DNA of 64,000 nucleotides from Saccharopolyspora dendranthemae (GTDB lineage: Bacteria > Actinomycetota > Actinomycetes > Mycobacteriales > Pseudonocardiaceae). Location: the NCBI RefSeq assembly GCF_007829955.1, contig NZ_VIWX01000003.1, positions 558,001 through 622,000 on the forward strand, given 5' to 3'. Below are positions 36,306 to 44,047 of the stretch, piece after piece; position 1 is the first letter of the stretch, and every line of letters begins with the position of its first letter. Below the pieces are notes generated by a model. It saw only the letters and a program-made list of their open reading frames with translations, had not been told where the DNA came from and made no database searches. The position numbers were made by a program, and so were the translations under genes.

Positions 36306-36983
36306 TCACGGGACCAGCCGGCCAGTCAGGGTGGTGCGGGCGGCTTCGAGATCTCCGCACCAGGTGACCGCTGGATCATTCGGGGCGAGACGGTTCCAGA
36401 GGAGGAGGTAGAGGGTTTCCGACGGTGCCGTGCAGTCGGCGACCGCCGAACCGGGGCCGTAGGTCCAGGCCGAGCCGGTGTCGCTGGCGTTGAAGCGGAT
36501 CGCATGCTGCGGAGCCGGGGACCGTCGCAGGGCGACCTGGCGCGGGGCCATCGTGTCGAAGACCTCGGCGACGCCGTCGGTAGCGAGGTCCGGATCGATC
36601 GGAGTGATTCGGCCCAGCGAGTTCTCGGCGTCCCAGCGGTGGATCACGGTCTCGTGGCAACGTCGACGGTGCCAGAACCCGACGGTGTTCGGCGGCGCGA
36701 TCGTCCACGCCGGTTCGTCCGGGTCCGTCGTCAGCTCCGCCAGCATCTCCGCGCAGGTCTCCTCGAACCAGGGGATCAGCGCGTGATCGGGCGCCGGAGC
36801 GCGCACGTGGTCGCCGTGCCCGTCGCGAACCGCGGTGGCCACCCAGCGGTTCTCGTTGCCCAGGTGATCGGCCAGGTCGCGCAGCGTCCAGCCGGGGCAG
36901 TGCTCGATCGGGACGGACAGGTCCCCGTGCAGCAGATCGCGAAAGGCACCGAGCTGCCGGGTCAGCTCCCCCAGGAAGTCCAT
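36306..36983 (-). CDS. Maleylpyruvate-isomerase-family (DinB-fold) protein
   Basis: A 225-residue member of the mycothiol-dependent maleylpyruvate isomerase family. The signature CPGWTLRDLADHLGNENRW supplies the first metal histidine, and HRRRCHETVIHRWDAEN supplies the others in the H-E-x-x-x-H-type set. These four-helix proteins often bind zinc and use mycothiol as the thiol cofactor. No gentisate-pathway gene is adjacent, so a role in maleylpyruvate turnover is unlikely; thiol transfer or detoxification is more plausible. A related protein is encoded at 54250-54975 and a more divergent one at 37119. Confidence 0.8.
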   Translation of the reverse strand: MDFLGELTRQLGAFRDLLHGDLSVPIEHCPGWTLRDLADHLGNENRWVATAVRDGHGDHVRAPAPDHALIPWFEETCAEMLAELTTDPDEPAWTIAPPNTVGFWHRRRCHETVIHRWDAENSLGRITPIDPDLATDGVAEVFDTMAPRQVALRRSPAPQHAIRFNASDTGSAWTYGPGSAVADCTAPSETLYLLLWNRLAPNDPAVTWCGDLEAARTTLTGRLVP

Positions 36984-37118
36984 GGCGGTGACGATAGGTC
37001 GACCGGACGACATCGGAGTGGGGATTGCAAGATCTCCTCGGTGCGGGGACGGCGTCTCGGCGGAAGGGTGTCGGTGGCGGGCGGTAGCTTCACCGCGACC
37101 GGAAGTGGGGAGGCCTTC

Positions 37119-37745
37119 GTGGTGCGGGACGCTTATCTGAAGGCGGCCGAGATCGCCGTCGAGCTGATGCGCGAGCCTTCGGTCGCCGAAGCTTGGGAAC
37201 GCGACAGCGCCTTGGCCGAGTTCCGGGTGTCCGGGCTGGTGGGGCATCTGGGCGCGCAGGTGTTGCGCTTGCCCGGCTTGCTCGCTGCCGACGGCCCGGC
37301 CGGTGAGCCGATCTCGTTGCTCGACTACTACACCGGGATGCCTTGGGTCGGCGCGGATGTGCACGCCGAGATCAACGTGAAGCTGCGGGAATTGGGCGAG
37401 GACGTCGCGGCCGAGGGACACGCGGCGTTGTTGGGCAGGCTCGACGCCGCGGTCGACGAGTCGCGCACAGCGCTTTCCGCCGCTCCGGCAGGCAAGCTCG
37501 TCGAGCACGCCCGTCGGGCCATCAGGCTGGACGACTACCTGGTCACGCGCATGATGGAGATCGCAGTGCACAACGATGACCTCGCGGTCAGCGTTGGGCT
37601 CGCGACACCGGAACTGCCGTCTGATGTGTTGGAGCCGGTGTTGGCGCTGTTGTCCAGGTTGGCCGTCGGGAGGCACGGGCAGACCGCGGTGCTGCGCGCG
37701 CTGAGCCGGGTCGAGCGGGCGCCGTCCACAATCAACGCCCTCTAG
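37119..37745 (+). CDS. Divergent DinB/MDMPI-fold protein
   Basis: A 208-residue protein whose N-terminal half (VAEAWERDSALAEFRVSGLVGHLGAQVLRL) and middle helix (RLDDYLVTRMMEIAVHNDDLAVSVGL) match the maleylpyruvate-isomerase-like DinB fold. It lacks the CPGW motif, and the metal histidines are reduced to GHL and VHND. It may bind metal with altered ligands or be non-catalytic. GTG 37119 follows GGGGAGG at five bases. It is divergent from the canonical family member to its left. Confidence 0.7.
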   Translation: MVRDAYLKAAEIAVELMREPSVAEAWERDSALAEFRVSGLVGHLGAQVLRLPGLLAADGPAGEPISLLDYYTGMPWVGADVHAEINVKLRELGEDVAAEGHAALLGRLDAAVDESRTALSAAPAGKLVEHARRAIRLDDYLVTRMMEIAVHNDDLAVSVGLATPELPSDVLEPVLALLSRLAVGRHGQTAVLRALSRVERAPSTINAL

Positions 37746-37752
37746 ACGTAAC

Positions 37753-37803
37753 GACGCCCCCGCGCTCGACCGGCCTGGGGGTTACCGGGAGTGCGGGGGC
37801 GTC
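37753..37803. terminator. Bidirectional hairpin
   Basis: GACGCCCCCGC and GCGGGGGCGTC form a perfect 11-bp stem with a 29-base loop just past the DinB-like stop, ahead of the convergent YczE-like gene. Confidence 0.7.
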
Positions 37804-37866
37804 AAGGTCCACCCCTGGGGGTCAGGTGGACGGCGTCAATGCTACTGCGTGGTATCCAAGATGTCT

Positions 37867-38514
37867 CTAGGGGCAGAGATCTTTTTTCACTCGCACGGCG
37901 GTGAACGGCAGGCATGCTTGTGTGAGCGGTCCGATCGCCACCGCGTAGAGAACGGTCCCCAGGCCCGCGGTGCCGCCGAGCGACCATCCCACCGCGAGAA
38001 CGCAGACCTCGATGGACGTCCGCACCAGACGGACCGACGTGCCGGTCCGCGCGTGGAGCCCGGTCATCAACCCGTCGCGCGGACCTGGGCCGAGGCGGGC
38101 GCCGACGTAGGTCGAGGTCGCCAGCGCGTTGAGCGCGATCCCGGCGACCAGCAGCGGGACCTGGAGCGCCAGGCCCTCCACCGGGGGCAGCAGGGCGAGG
38201 GTCGCGTCGACGGAGATCGCGATCAGCAGCACGTTGGCGACGGTGCCCACGCCCGGACGTTGCCGCAGCGGCAGCCAGGCGAGCAGCACCGCGACACCGA
38301 CCAGCGCGCTCGCCGCGCCCATGCTCACCCCGAAGCGTTCGGAGATGCCCTGGTCGAGAACGCTCCACGGCGACAGGCCGAGATCGGCGCGCACCATCAG
38401 CGCCAGGCTCGCGCCGTAGAGCAGGAGACCGCCGACCAACTGCGGAAACCGAGCCAGCGGGCGGAATCGCATCGACAGCAGTGAGAGATCCACTTGGACC
38501 TGTGTTGAGGCCAT
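37867..38514 (-). CDS. YczE/YitT-family membrane protein
   Basis: A 215-residue, about five-helix membrane protein of the YczE type (GGLLLYGASLALMVRADLGLSPWSVLDQGISERFG, LATSTYVGARLGPGPRDGLMTGLHARTGTSVRLVR). YczE affects surfactin production in Bacillus in an undefined way. The gene is divergent from a MocR-type regulator, a pairing (YczR/YczE) known in several phyla and thought to be regulator and target. Start ATG 38514. Confidence 0.88.
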   Translation of the reverse strand: MASTQVQVDLSLLSMRFRPLARFPQLVGGLLLYGASLALMVRADLGLSPWSVLDQGISERFGVSMGAASALVGVAVLLAWLPLRQRPGVGTVANVLLIAISVDATLALLPPVEGLALQVPLLVAGIALNALATSTYVGARLGPGPRDGLMTGLHARTGTSVRLVRTSIEVCVLAVGWSLGGTAGLGTVLYAVAIGPLTQACLPFTAVRVKKDLCP

Positions 38515-38533
38515 GAACCCTTCATACGGTTCG

Positions 38534-38577
38534 ATTGGACTTCATATCGATATCCAATTTCGCTAATCTGGACTCAT
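38534..38577. promoter_or_regulatory. MocR operator region between yczE and mocR
   Basis: ATTGGA (38534) and TCCAAT (38553) are inverted repeats flanking the palindrome ATATCGATAT. In addition ATTGGACTTCAT (38534) and ATCTGGACTCAT (38566) form an imperfect direct repeat that runs into the regulator's start codon. MocR proteins commonly bind direct repeats, so autorepression is likely. Confidence 0.6.
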
Positions 38578-40021
38578 GTTGCCGACGCCAGGCGCGCACA
38601 TCCACGCCCACAAGCTCGTCGACCTGCTCGGAGCCTGGCGCGGCGGATCCCGGCCCTCCTCGCAGCTGCTGGCCGAGAGCGTGCGCCAGCTGGTGCTCGA
38701 CGGACGGCTGCCGCCGGGAACCCGGTTGCCCGCGGAGCGAGAGCTCGCCGCCGCTCTCGACGTGAGCCGGACCCTGGTCGCCAGGGCTCTGGAACGCCTG
38801 CGCGAGGACGACTTCGCGGCCAGCCGCCGAGGCGCGGGGTCGTGGGTGACGCTGCCGGATTCGCGGCGGGCCAACGAGATGCACGGCGGCTGGTTCCCCT
38901 CCGGCGACCCGGGAGTGCTCAACCTCGCCCAGGCCACGCCCGCGGCTCCGCCCGAGCTGCGCGTGGCCGTCGAACGCGCGCAGGTGCGGCTCGTCGAGCA
39001 GCTCGGCGACCACGGCTACCAGCCGCACGGGCTGCCCTCGCTGCGCGCTCGCATCGCCGAGCGCTACACCGCGCGAGGCGTGCCCACCAACCCCGAGCAG
39101 ATCTTGGTCACCAACGGTGCGCAGCACGCGTTCGCCCTGGTCCTGCGCACTCTGGTCGCTCCCGGCGAGCGCGTGCTCGTTGAGCACCCCACCTACCCCA
39201 ACGCCCTCGAAGCGCTGCGCGGCCACGGCGTGATGCCGGTGGCCGTTCCGATGACCGACGAGGGCTGGGACCTGGAGCTGCTCACCGCGACGCTGCGCCA
39301 GACCGCGCCCCGGCTCGCCTACCTGATCCCCGACTTCCACAACCCCACCGGCGTGCGGCTGGACGCCGAGGGCAGGTCGCGGCTAGCGACGGCGCTGGCC
39401 CGCAACTGCACCAACGCGGTCATCGACGAGACGCTGATCGACATCGACCTCACAGGGCAGGAGCCACCACCGCCGATGGCGAGCTTCACCGAGCGCGCCA
39501 TCACGATCGGCTCGGCGGGCAAGTCGTTCTGGGGCGGGCTGCGTCTCGGCTGGGTCCGCGCGAGCGAGGAGTTCGTGCAGCGCCTGATCCTCGGGCGCGC
39601 GGCCACGGACCTGGGAACACCGGTGCTCGAGCAGTTGCTGCTCGCCGAACTGCTCGACCACGCCGAACCGCTGCTCGCCCGGAGGCGGGAGGAAGCCCGG
39701 GAGCGACTGGAGGTCCTGGCCGCGGCGTTGCGGGAACACCTGCCGGAGTGGCGTTTCCGGATGCCCGACGGCGGGCTGTCGCTGTGGTGCGACGTCGGCG
39801 CCCCCATCGCCAGCAGGCTGGCCGTCGCGGCCGAGGCGCACGCGGTACGGCTGGCGCCGGGCGCCCGCTTCTCGGTCAACGGGTCGCTGGAGCGCTGGAT
39901 CCGGGTTCCCTACACGCTTCCGGGCGAGCGGCTGGTCGAAGCCATCCAGCGGCTGGCTGCGGCAGCGGGTTCGGTGCGGCCTGGACCAGCACCGAACCCG
40001 CTCACCGTTCCCATCGCCTGA
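38576..40021 (+). CDS. MocR-type GntR/aminotransferase-fold regulator (YczR-like)
   Basis: A 481-residue regulator made of an N-terminal GntR winged helix (QLLAESVRQLVLDGRLPPGTRLPAERELAAAL, then SRTLVARALERLREDDF) and a C-terminal PLP-binding fold type I domain. The PLP lysine is in TIGSAGKSFWGGLRLGW; LIPDFHNPTG and IDETLIDIDL hold the other cofactor contacts. Such proteins sense PLP or an amino compound without necessarily catalysing a reaction. Position and operator point to control of the divergent yczE gene. Start ATG 38576. Confidence 0.92.
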   Translation: MLPTPGAHIHAHKLVDLLGAWRGGSRPSSQLLAESVRQLVLDGRLPPGTRLPAERELAAALDVSRTLVARALERLREDDFAASRRGAGSWVTLPDSRRANEMHGGWFPSGDPGVLNLAQATPAAPPELRVAVERAQVRLVEQLGDHGYQPHGLPSLRARIAERYTARGVPTNPEQILVTNGAQHAFALVLRTLVAPGERVLVEHPTYPNALEALRGHGVMPVAVPMTDEGWDLELLTATLRQTAPRLAYLIPDFHNPTGVRLDAEGRSRLATALARNCTNAVIDETLIDIDLTGQEPPPPMASFTERAITIGSAGKSFWGGLRLGWVRASEEFVQRLILGRAATDLGTPVLEQLLLAELLDHAEPLLARRREEARERLEVLAAALREHLPEWRFRMPDGGLSLWCDVGAPIASRLAVAAEAHAVRLAPGARFSVNGSLERWIRVPYTLPGERLVEAIQRLAAAAGSVRPGPAPNPLTVPIA

Positions 40022-40405
40022 AGCTCACACCCCTCGTAGAGAACTTCAGGCCCCGCGCCAGGTGGAATCCGCGCGAGATCTCGTGCGGATACCGCACGGA
40101 CTTCACCCAGGAGTGGTTGTCGGCCGTCCGTCGGCACGGCCCCTCGACGTGCCGACGGACGGTTCGACTGAAGGACGCCACCCCGGTGCCGCAGGGGCAA
40201 TTGCGGCACCGGGGCCAGGGCCCAGTCCCGAGTATCGGCAGGTCAGAAACGCTTGATCAGCGATCGTTCACAGCGACTCCGCCGGATGGGCTGGTGGCGC
40301 CCCGTTCCGATCCGGTCGGGCGCAGACGTCCGGATCGGAGTTCATCGGGTGTGTTGGCACAAGCGTCGCCGCAGAAGCGGTTCGACGCAGGTCGGCCTGC
40401 CGTGA
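40022..40405. other. Intergenic stretch with a strong bidirectional hairpin
   Basis: Only one feature is clear: a perfect 13-bp hairpin at 40181-40214 (CCCCGGTGCCGCA with TGCGGCACCGGGG, 8-base loop) between the convergent mocR and secreted-protein genes. It is probably a terminator for both. Confidence 0.7.
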
Positions 40406-41437
40406 TTAGTCAGGCGATGCGGTGGTTTCGGCCGATCGGGTGCTGATGTCCGGACCGATGTCGCGCTGAGCCACGAAGAAGGCGGCGCTGTCCGAGAGAT
40501 CAGGTGCGCTGGGCAGGATCGCGTGCGCGTTGCGCAGGCCTCCGATGCCGCCGACGTTCGCAGCGGTCAACGAGCTCGCGGGAGGCGAGCAGGGAGAAGG
40601 CGCAGCGGGACTCGAGCTGCCCGGCGGTTCGGCGTCCGGCGCTCGACCGTCGTCGGGCGCTCGCGGCTGCGCGTCGTCGCGGGCGGTGCTGGTGCTCGTC
40701 GCCTTCGCCGACTGACGCGTCGCCGGCCCGCTGAACAGGGCGGGGTCCGGGTCGTTCGGCTGAGCGTGGGCGATGGCCTGGGGGTTGACGTAGCGCGGCT
40801 GGCCCGCCTTCGCGGGTGAACCGGGCTTGCCCTGGGAGGCGGACTTGCCTTCGGACGAGTTCCCGTTCGACGAGGAATTGCTCTCGGAAGCGGAGTTCGC
40901 GTTCGACGAGGAATTGCCGTTCGAGGCGGAGCTCGCGTTCGACGCGGAGTCCGCTTGCCCCTGAGCCGATGCGGTGGTGCCGGTCTCGGGTTCCGCCGGA
41001 GCTTGAACGTCGGGCTCGGCGGGAGCGGGCACCGCGGGGGTCGCCGGTTCGGCTTCCCGGGGCGCTTCCGGCTCGGCCTTCGCAGGTTCGGCCTTCTCGG
41101 GCTTGGCCTTCGCGGGCTTGGTCTTCGCCGGCTTGGCCGGTGTTGCCGGTTTCCGGGGCTTCCCCTGCCCGGCGGATTCGCCGGTGGTCTTCGATTCGGA
41201 GGCCTTCGCCGCGGGCTTGGCCGATCCGGCGGAGTCCGACCCCTTCGTCTTCGGGCCGGAGTCCGGCTCGCTCGACGCGTGCGCGGAGACGGAGTGCGAG
41301 GCGCTCGGCTTGTCGGCGTGCGCGTTCTCGGCAGCGGACGCTGCTGAAGCGCCGCCGACCATCACACCCAGGCACAGGAAGCTGAAGACCGATGTCCGGA
41401 CGAGGAACGCGGCGGTGCGCGACCGGGGACCGCGCAT
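40406..41437 (-). CDS. Secreted low-complexity Ser/Asn/Lys/Pro-rich protein
   Basis: A 343-residue protein. Residues 1-36 form a signal peptide (FLVRTSVFSFLCLGVMVGG... SAASAAE). The mature chain is disordered: a KPAKxKP/EPAKAEP-type lysine-proline-alanine region, then serine-asparagine repeats such as SNGNSSSNANSASESNSS, then a short conserved-looking segment QPRYVNPQAIAHAQPNDPDPAL and a tail containing CSPPASSL. It resembles cell-wall spacer or mucin-like proteins. AAGGGA precedes ATG 41437. It is divergent from the subtilase gene, but no direct functional link is shown. Confidence 0.7.
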   Translation of the reverse strand: MRGPRSRTAAFLVRTSVFSFLCLGVMVGGASAASAAENAHADKPSASHSVSAHASSEPDSGPKTKGSDSAGSAKPAAKASESKTTGESAGQGKPRKPATPAKPAKTKPAKAKPEKAEPAKAEPEAPREAEPATPAVPAPAEPDVQAPAEPETGTTASAQGQADSASNASSASNGNSSSNANSASESNSSSNGNSSEGKSASQGKPGSPAKAGQPRYVNPQAIAHAQPNDPDPALFSGPATRQSAKATSTSTARDDAQPRAPDDGRAPDAEPPGSSSPAAPSPCSPPASSLTAANVGGIGGLRNAHAILPSAPDLSDSAAFFVAQRDIGPDISTRSAETTASPD

Positions 41438-41713
41438 TGCGCGAATTCCCTTCACGGTCACCACCGCCAATTCGGTCCAGTCCGCGCTGCTCGGCGCGGT
41501 GGGGCAACGATTGCGCCGCGAACGGCGCCTCCGGCTGACATTCAACCACTCCAGGGGGCGATTTCGGACCACCTGGAGCGACGATCACGACAGTTGGGCC
41601 AGCATTCTCCATGCATTCGGGGGACCCGGGAAGGGCCAAATGTTGCCGGACGGACTAGTCCCCTTTCCTCGAAGGAGTCTCGTCCGCTGTGGACTTGGCC
41701 CGAAACATGCAGA

Positions 41714-42880
41714 GTGTCCGCTGTGGATCAGGAACAAATTCAGGAACGACTGGGTCTCGATGACCTTCATCGCATCTGGGCCTCCTACGGCCACGAGATG
41801 CTGTTGCACGATCCAGGCGGGAATGGGGAATGCCTGGTCAGGCGGGGTGAGCTGCTCGCCCCGGCGGATTCGCTGGACCCCGTTCTCGACAGATACCGCA
41901 GGTGGATAGATCGGGTGCACCACGACGAAGACTTGTTGCTCGCCCGAATTCGACTCCGCGATGCGGAACGCGACCACTGCGTCGATCTGGCGAGGGAAGG
42001 CACGGGAGTGTCGGTGAACAACGTTCACGTCGGCAGCCCGGTCATGTTCGGAACGCCCGTGATGTTCGGCACCGGAAAGGAAGCGGAATTCACCCGTCCG
42101 GTCGCCGAGCCGCCCTGGGTTGAATGGGAACCGCGGATATTCGTCGGCGTGCTCGACACCGGTTGCGATCCGCATCCCTGGTTCGCCGGCCGCTCCGGAT
42201 TCGAGGCCGTTCCGGAAGAGCTGGACGCCGACGACGACTCCGGTCAGGACCGGCAGGCGGGACACGGCACGTTCGTCAGCGGTGTCGTGCTGCAGCACGC
42301 CCCTGGGGCGATCGTCAGGCCGCGACGAGTGCTGTCCTCGCTGGGCTTCACCGACGACTACACCGTCGCCGCCGGGCTGCGCGCCCTGCGCCGAGCGGCC
42401 CAGCGCCGCGGCGAGCCGGTCGACGTGGTGGTGCTGTCCTCCGGGTGCCGCACGATCGACGACCGCTGCCCGGACGTGCTGACCGCGGCGCTGGAGGCGA
42501 TGTCCCCGGCCGTCGTCGTGGCGGCCGCCGGGAACCACGGCAGCACCAGGCCTTTCTGGCCGGCAGCCGCGCCGGAGGTGCTGGCGGTGGCCGCCACCGG
42601 CCCCGACGGCAAGGTCGCGCCCTTCTCCAACACGGGCGACTGGGTCGACGCCGCGGCACCCGGTGTCGACGTGCGCAGCAGCTTCGTCCGCCTGACGTCC
42701 GGCGGCGGTCGCCGCTACGGCTACGCGCGCTGGAGCGGGACGTCCTTCGCCGCGCCCCGGGTCGCCGCGGTGGTCGCCACCGCCTTGCAGGCGGACCGGG
42801 ATCCCGCGCGGGCCCGCGAACTCGTCGAGCACTTCTACCCGTACGCGACGGCGTTGCCGGAGCCCGTCGCCGCGGAGTGA
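41714..42880 (+). CDS. Subtilisin-like S8 peptidase without signal peptide
   Basis: A 388-residue protease. The catalytic residues are Asp148 (FVGVLDTGCD), His184 (QAGHGTFVSGV), oxyanion Asn274 (VAAAGNHGS) and Ser344 (WSGTSFAAPRV), the full D-H-N-S order of subtilases. The N-terminal 140 residues are not a recognisable prodomain and contain a short duplication, PVMFGTPVMFGT. No signal peptide or membrane segment is present at either end, so it should act inside the cell. It lies 112 bases upstream of the sigma factor gene on the same strand. Start GTG 41714; GTG 41723 is possible. Confidence 0.85.
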   Translation: MSAVDQEQIQERLGLDDLHRIWASYGHEMLLHDPGGNGECLVRRGELLAPADSLDPVLDRYRRWIDRVHHDEDLLLARIRLRDAERDHCVDLAREGTGVSVNNVHVGSPVMFGTPVMFGTGKEAEFTRPVAEPPWVEWEPRIFVGVLDTGCDPHPWFAGRSGFEAVPEELDADDDSGQDRQAGHGTFVSGVVLQHAPGAIVRPRRVLSSLGFTDDYTVAAGLRALRRAAQRRGEPVDVVVLSSGCRTIDDRCPDVLTAALEAMSPAVVVAAAGNHGSTRPFWPAAAPEVLAVAATGPDGKVAPFSNTGDWVDAAAPGVDVRSSFVRLTSGGGRRYGYARWSGTSFAAPRVAAVVATALQADRDPARARELVEHFYPYATALPEPVAAE

Positions 42881-42992
42881 TCAGCTTTACCCGATCGTGC
42901 GGTATCCGCCGCCAACTGAATCTTTGAGGCCCCCTTCGTCCTCTTACTCGGTGGGAAGGAAGAGAGATCACCGAGCTCCGGAGGTGCTGGTC

Positions 42993-43577
42993 GTGTACGA
43001 GGTCGGGGAAGCCGGTCCGGCTGCGGTGCTGCTGAATCGGGCGGCGTCAGGGGACGAACAGGCGTGGCGGGAACTGGTGGACGTGTACACGCCGGTGATC
43101 TGGGGTGTCTCGCGAGCGTTCGCCGGCAGCACCGCCGATGCCGAGGACGTCTGCCAGGCGACCTGGCTGTCGCTGGCGGAGAACCTCGAGCGCCTCCGCC
43201 ATCCCGAGGCGCTGCCCGGCTGGCTGGTCACCACCGCCAGGCGCGAGGCGATCAGATTGCGCCGCGCCCGTGCGAGAGAGGCGCCGGTCGGGCTCGACAC
43301 CGACCACCTGGGCGCGACCGAGCACTCCGAGGCCGCCGAGAAGCTGGCGCTGCGCATGGTGTCCGGCACGCGCCTGGCGAAGGCGTTCGGAGCGCTGCCG
43401 CAGCGCTGCCAGCAGCTCCTGCGGGTCTTGGCGGTCACGCCAGAGGCGAGCTACGCCCAGGTCAGCGAGGCGTTGGGAATACCCAGAGGAACGATCGGCC
43501 CGAAGAAGGGCCGGTGCCTGGCCGAGCTGCGCAGGCGGCTCGTCGGCACCGATCTGCCCGAGGAGGTGGCGGGATGA
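42993..43577 (+). CDS. Sigma-70-family (ECF-like) sigma factor of the CHAT cluster
   Basis: A 194-residue sigma factor. Region 2 is WRELVDVYTPVIWGVSRAFAGSTADAEDVCQATWLSLAEN with the DAEDVCQ box in place of the common DAEDLxQ. Region 4 is the HTH in ALPQRCQQLLRVLAVTPEASYAQVSEALGIPRGTIGPKKGRCLAELRR spread over about residues 125-185. No anti-sigma zinc motif is found next to it. A GGAGG site is eight bases before GTG 42993. Its stop overlaps the next start (ATGA), so it heads a coupled three-gene unit ending in the CHAT protease. Confidence 0.9.
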   Translation: MYEVGEAGPAAVLLNRAASGDEQAWRELVDVYTPVIWGVSRAFAGSTADAEDVCQATWLSLAENLERLRHPEALPGWLVTTARREAIRLRRARAREAPVGLDTDHLGATEHSEAAEKLALRMVSGTRLAKAFGALPQRCQQLLRVLAVTPEASYAQVSEALGIPRGTIGPKKGRCLAELRRRLVGTDLPEEVAG

Positions 43578-44047
43578 AGCAGTCGATCCCGGCGGAACTG
43601 CGCCGGTTGCGCGAGATGTTCCAGACCCAGGACCCGGTCCCGGACCGAGTGCTGGCCGACTCGTACGCGGCGGTCGCTCTGCGCGCGGCCGGCCGAGACC
43701 GGGGGGAGCTCAAGCTCGTCGGCGATTCCGCTGACGAACTCGTCGGAGTGCGTTCCGGGAGACCGCGGCCGCGCGTGCTGACGTTCGCGATGCCCGGACG
43801 GGTGCTCGAGATGGACCTGGTGCCCACGGCCGCCGGTCTGGTCACGGTGTCCGGGCTGGTGCTCAACCGGGCCGGACAGGCGACGCCGACCGGGGAGGTC
43901 GTGCTGCGCCACCCGGACGGTGAGCGCATCGGCGAACTGGACCGGCACGGCGCGTTCGAGGTGACCGAGGTTCCGCGCGGGCCGCTGAGCGTCGGCTTCC
44001 GCCCCGCGCGGGCAGAGGCCGCCATCGCCGATTGGCTGGTCTGTTGA
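43574..44047 (+). CDS. Small coupled protein between sigma factor and CHAT protease
   Basis: A 157-residue protein of unknown function. The N-terminal 60 residues are helical (IPAELRRLREMFQTQDPVPDRVLADSYAAVALR). The C-terminal part (VTVSGLVLNRAGQATPTGEVVLRHPDGERIG... FEVTEVPRGPLSVGF) has the strand pattern of a prealbumin/carboxypeptidase-regulatory-like beta-sandwich. Start ATG 43574 lies inside the sigma gene's stop (ATGA) and follows GAGGAGG. Its own stop overlaps the TTG start of the CHAT gene (TTGA). The position suggests an adaptor or anti-sigma-like role, but no HxxxCxxC motif is present. Confidence 0.75.
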   Translation: MKQSIPAELRRLREMFQTQDPVPDRVLADSYAAVALRAAGRDRGELKLVGDSADELVGVRSGRPRPRVLTFAMPGRVLEMDLVPTAAGLVTVSGLVLNRAGQATPTGEVVLRHPDGERIGELDRHGAFEVTEVPRGPLSVGFRPARAEAAIADWLVC

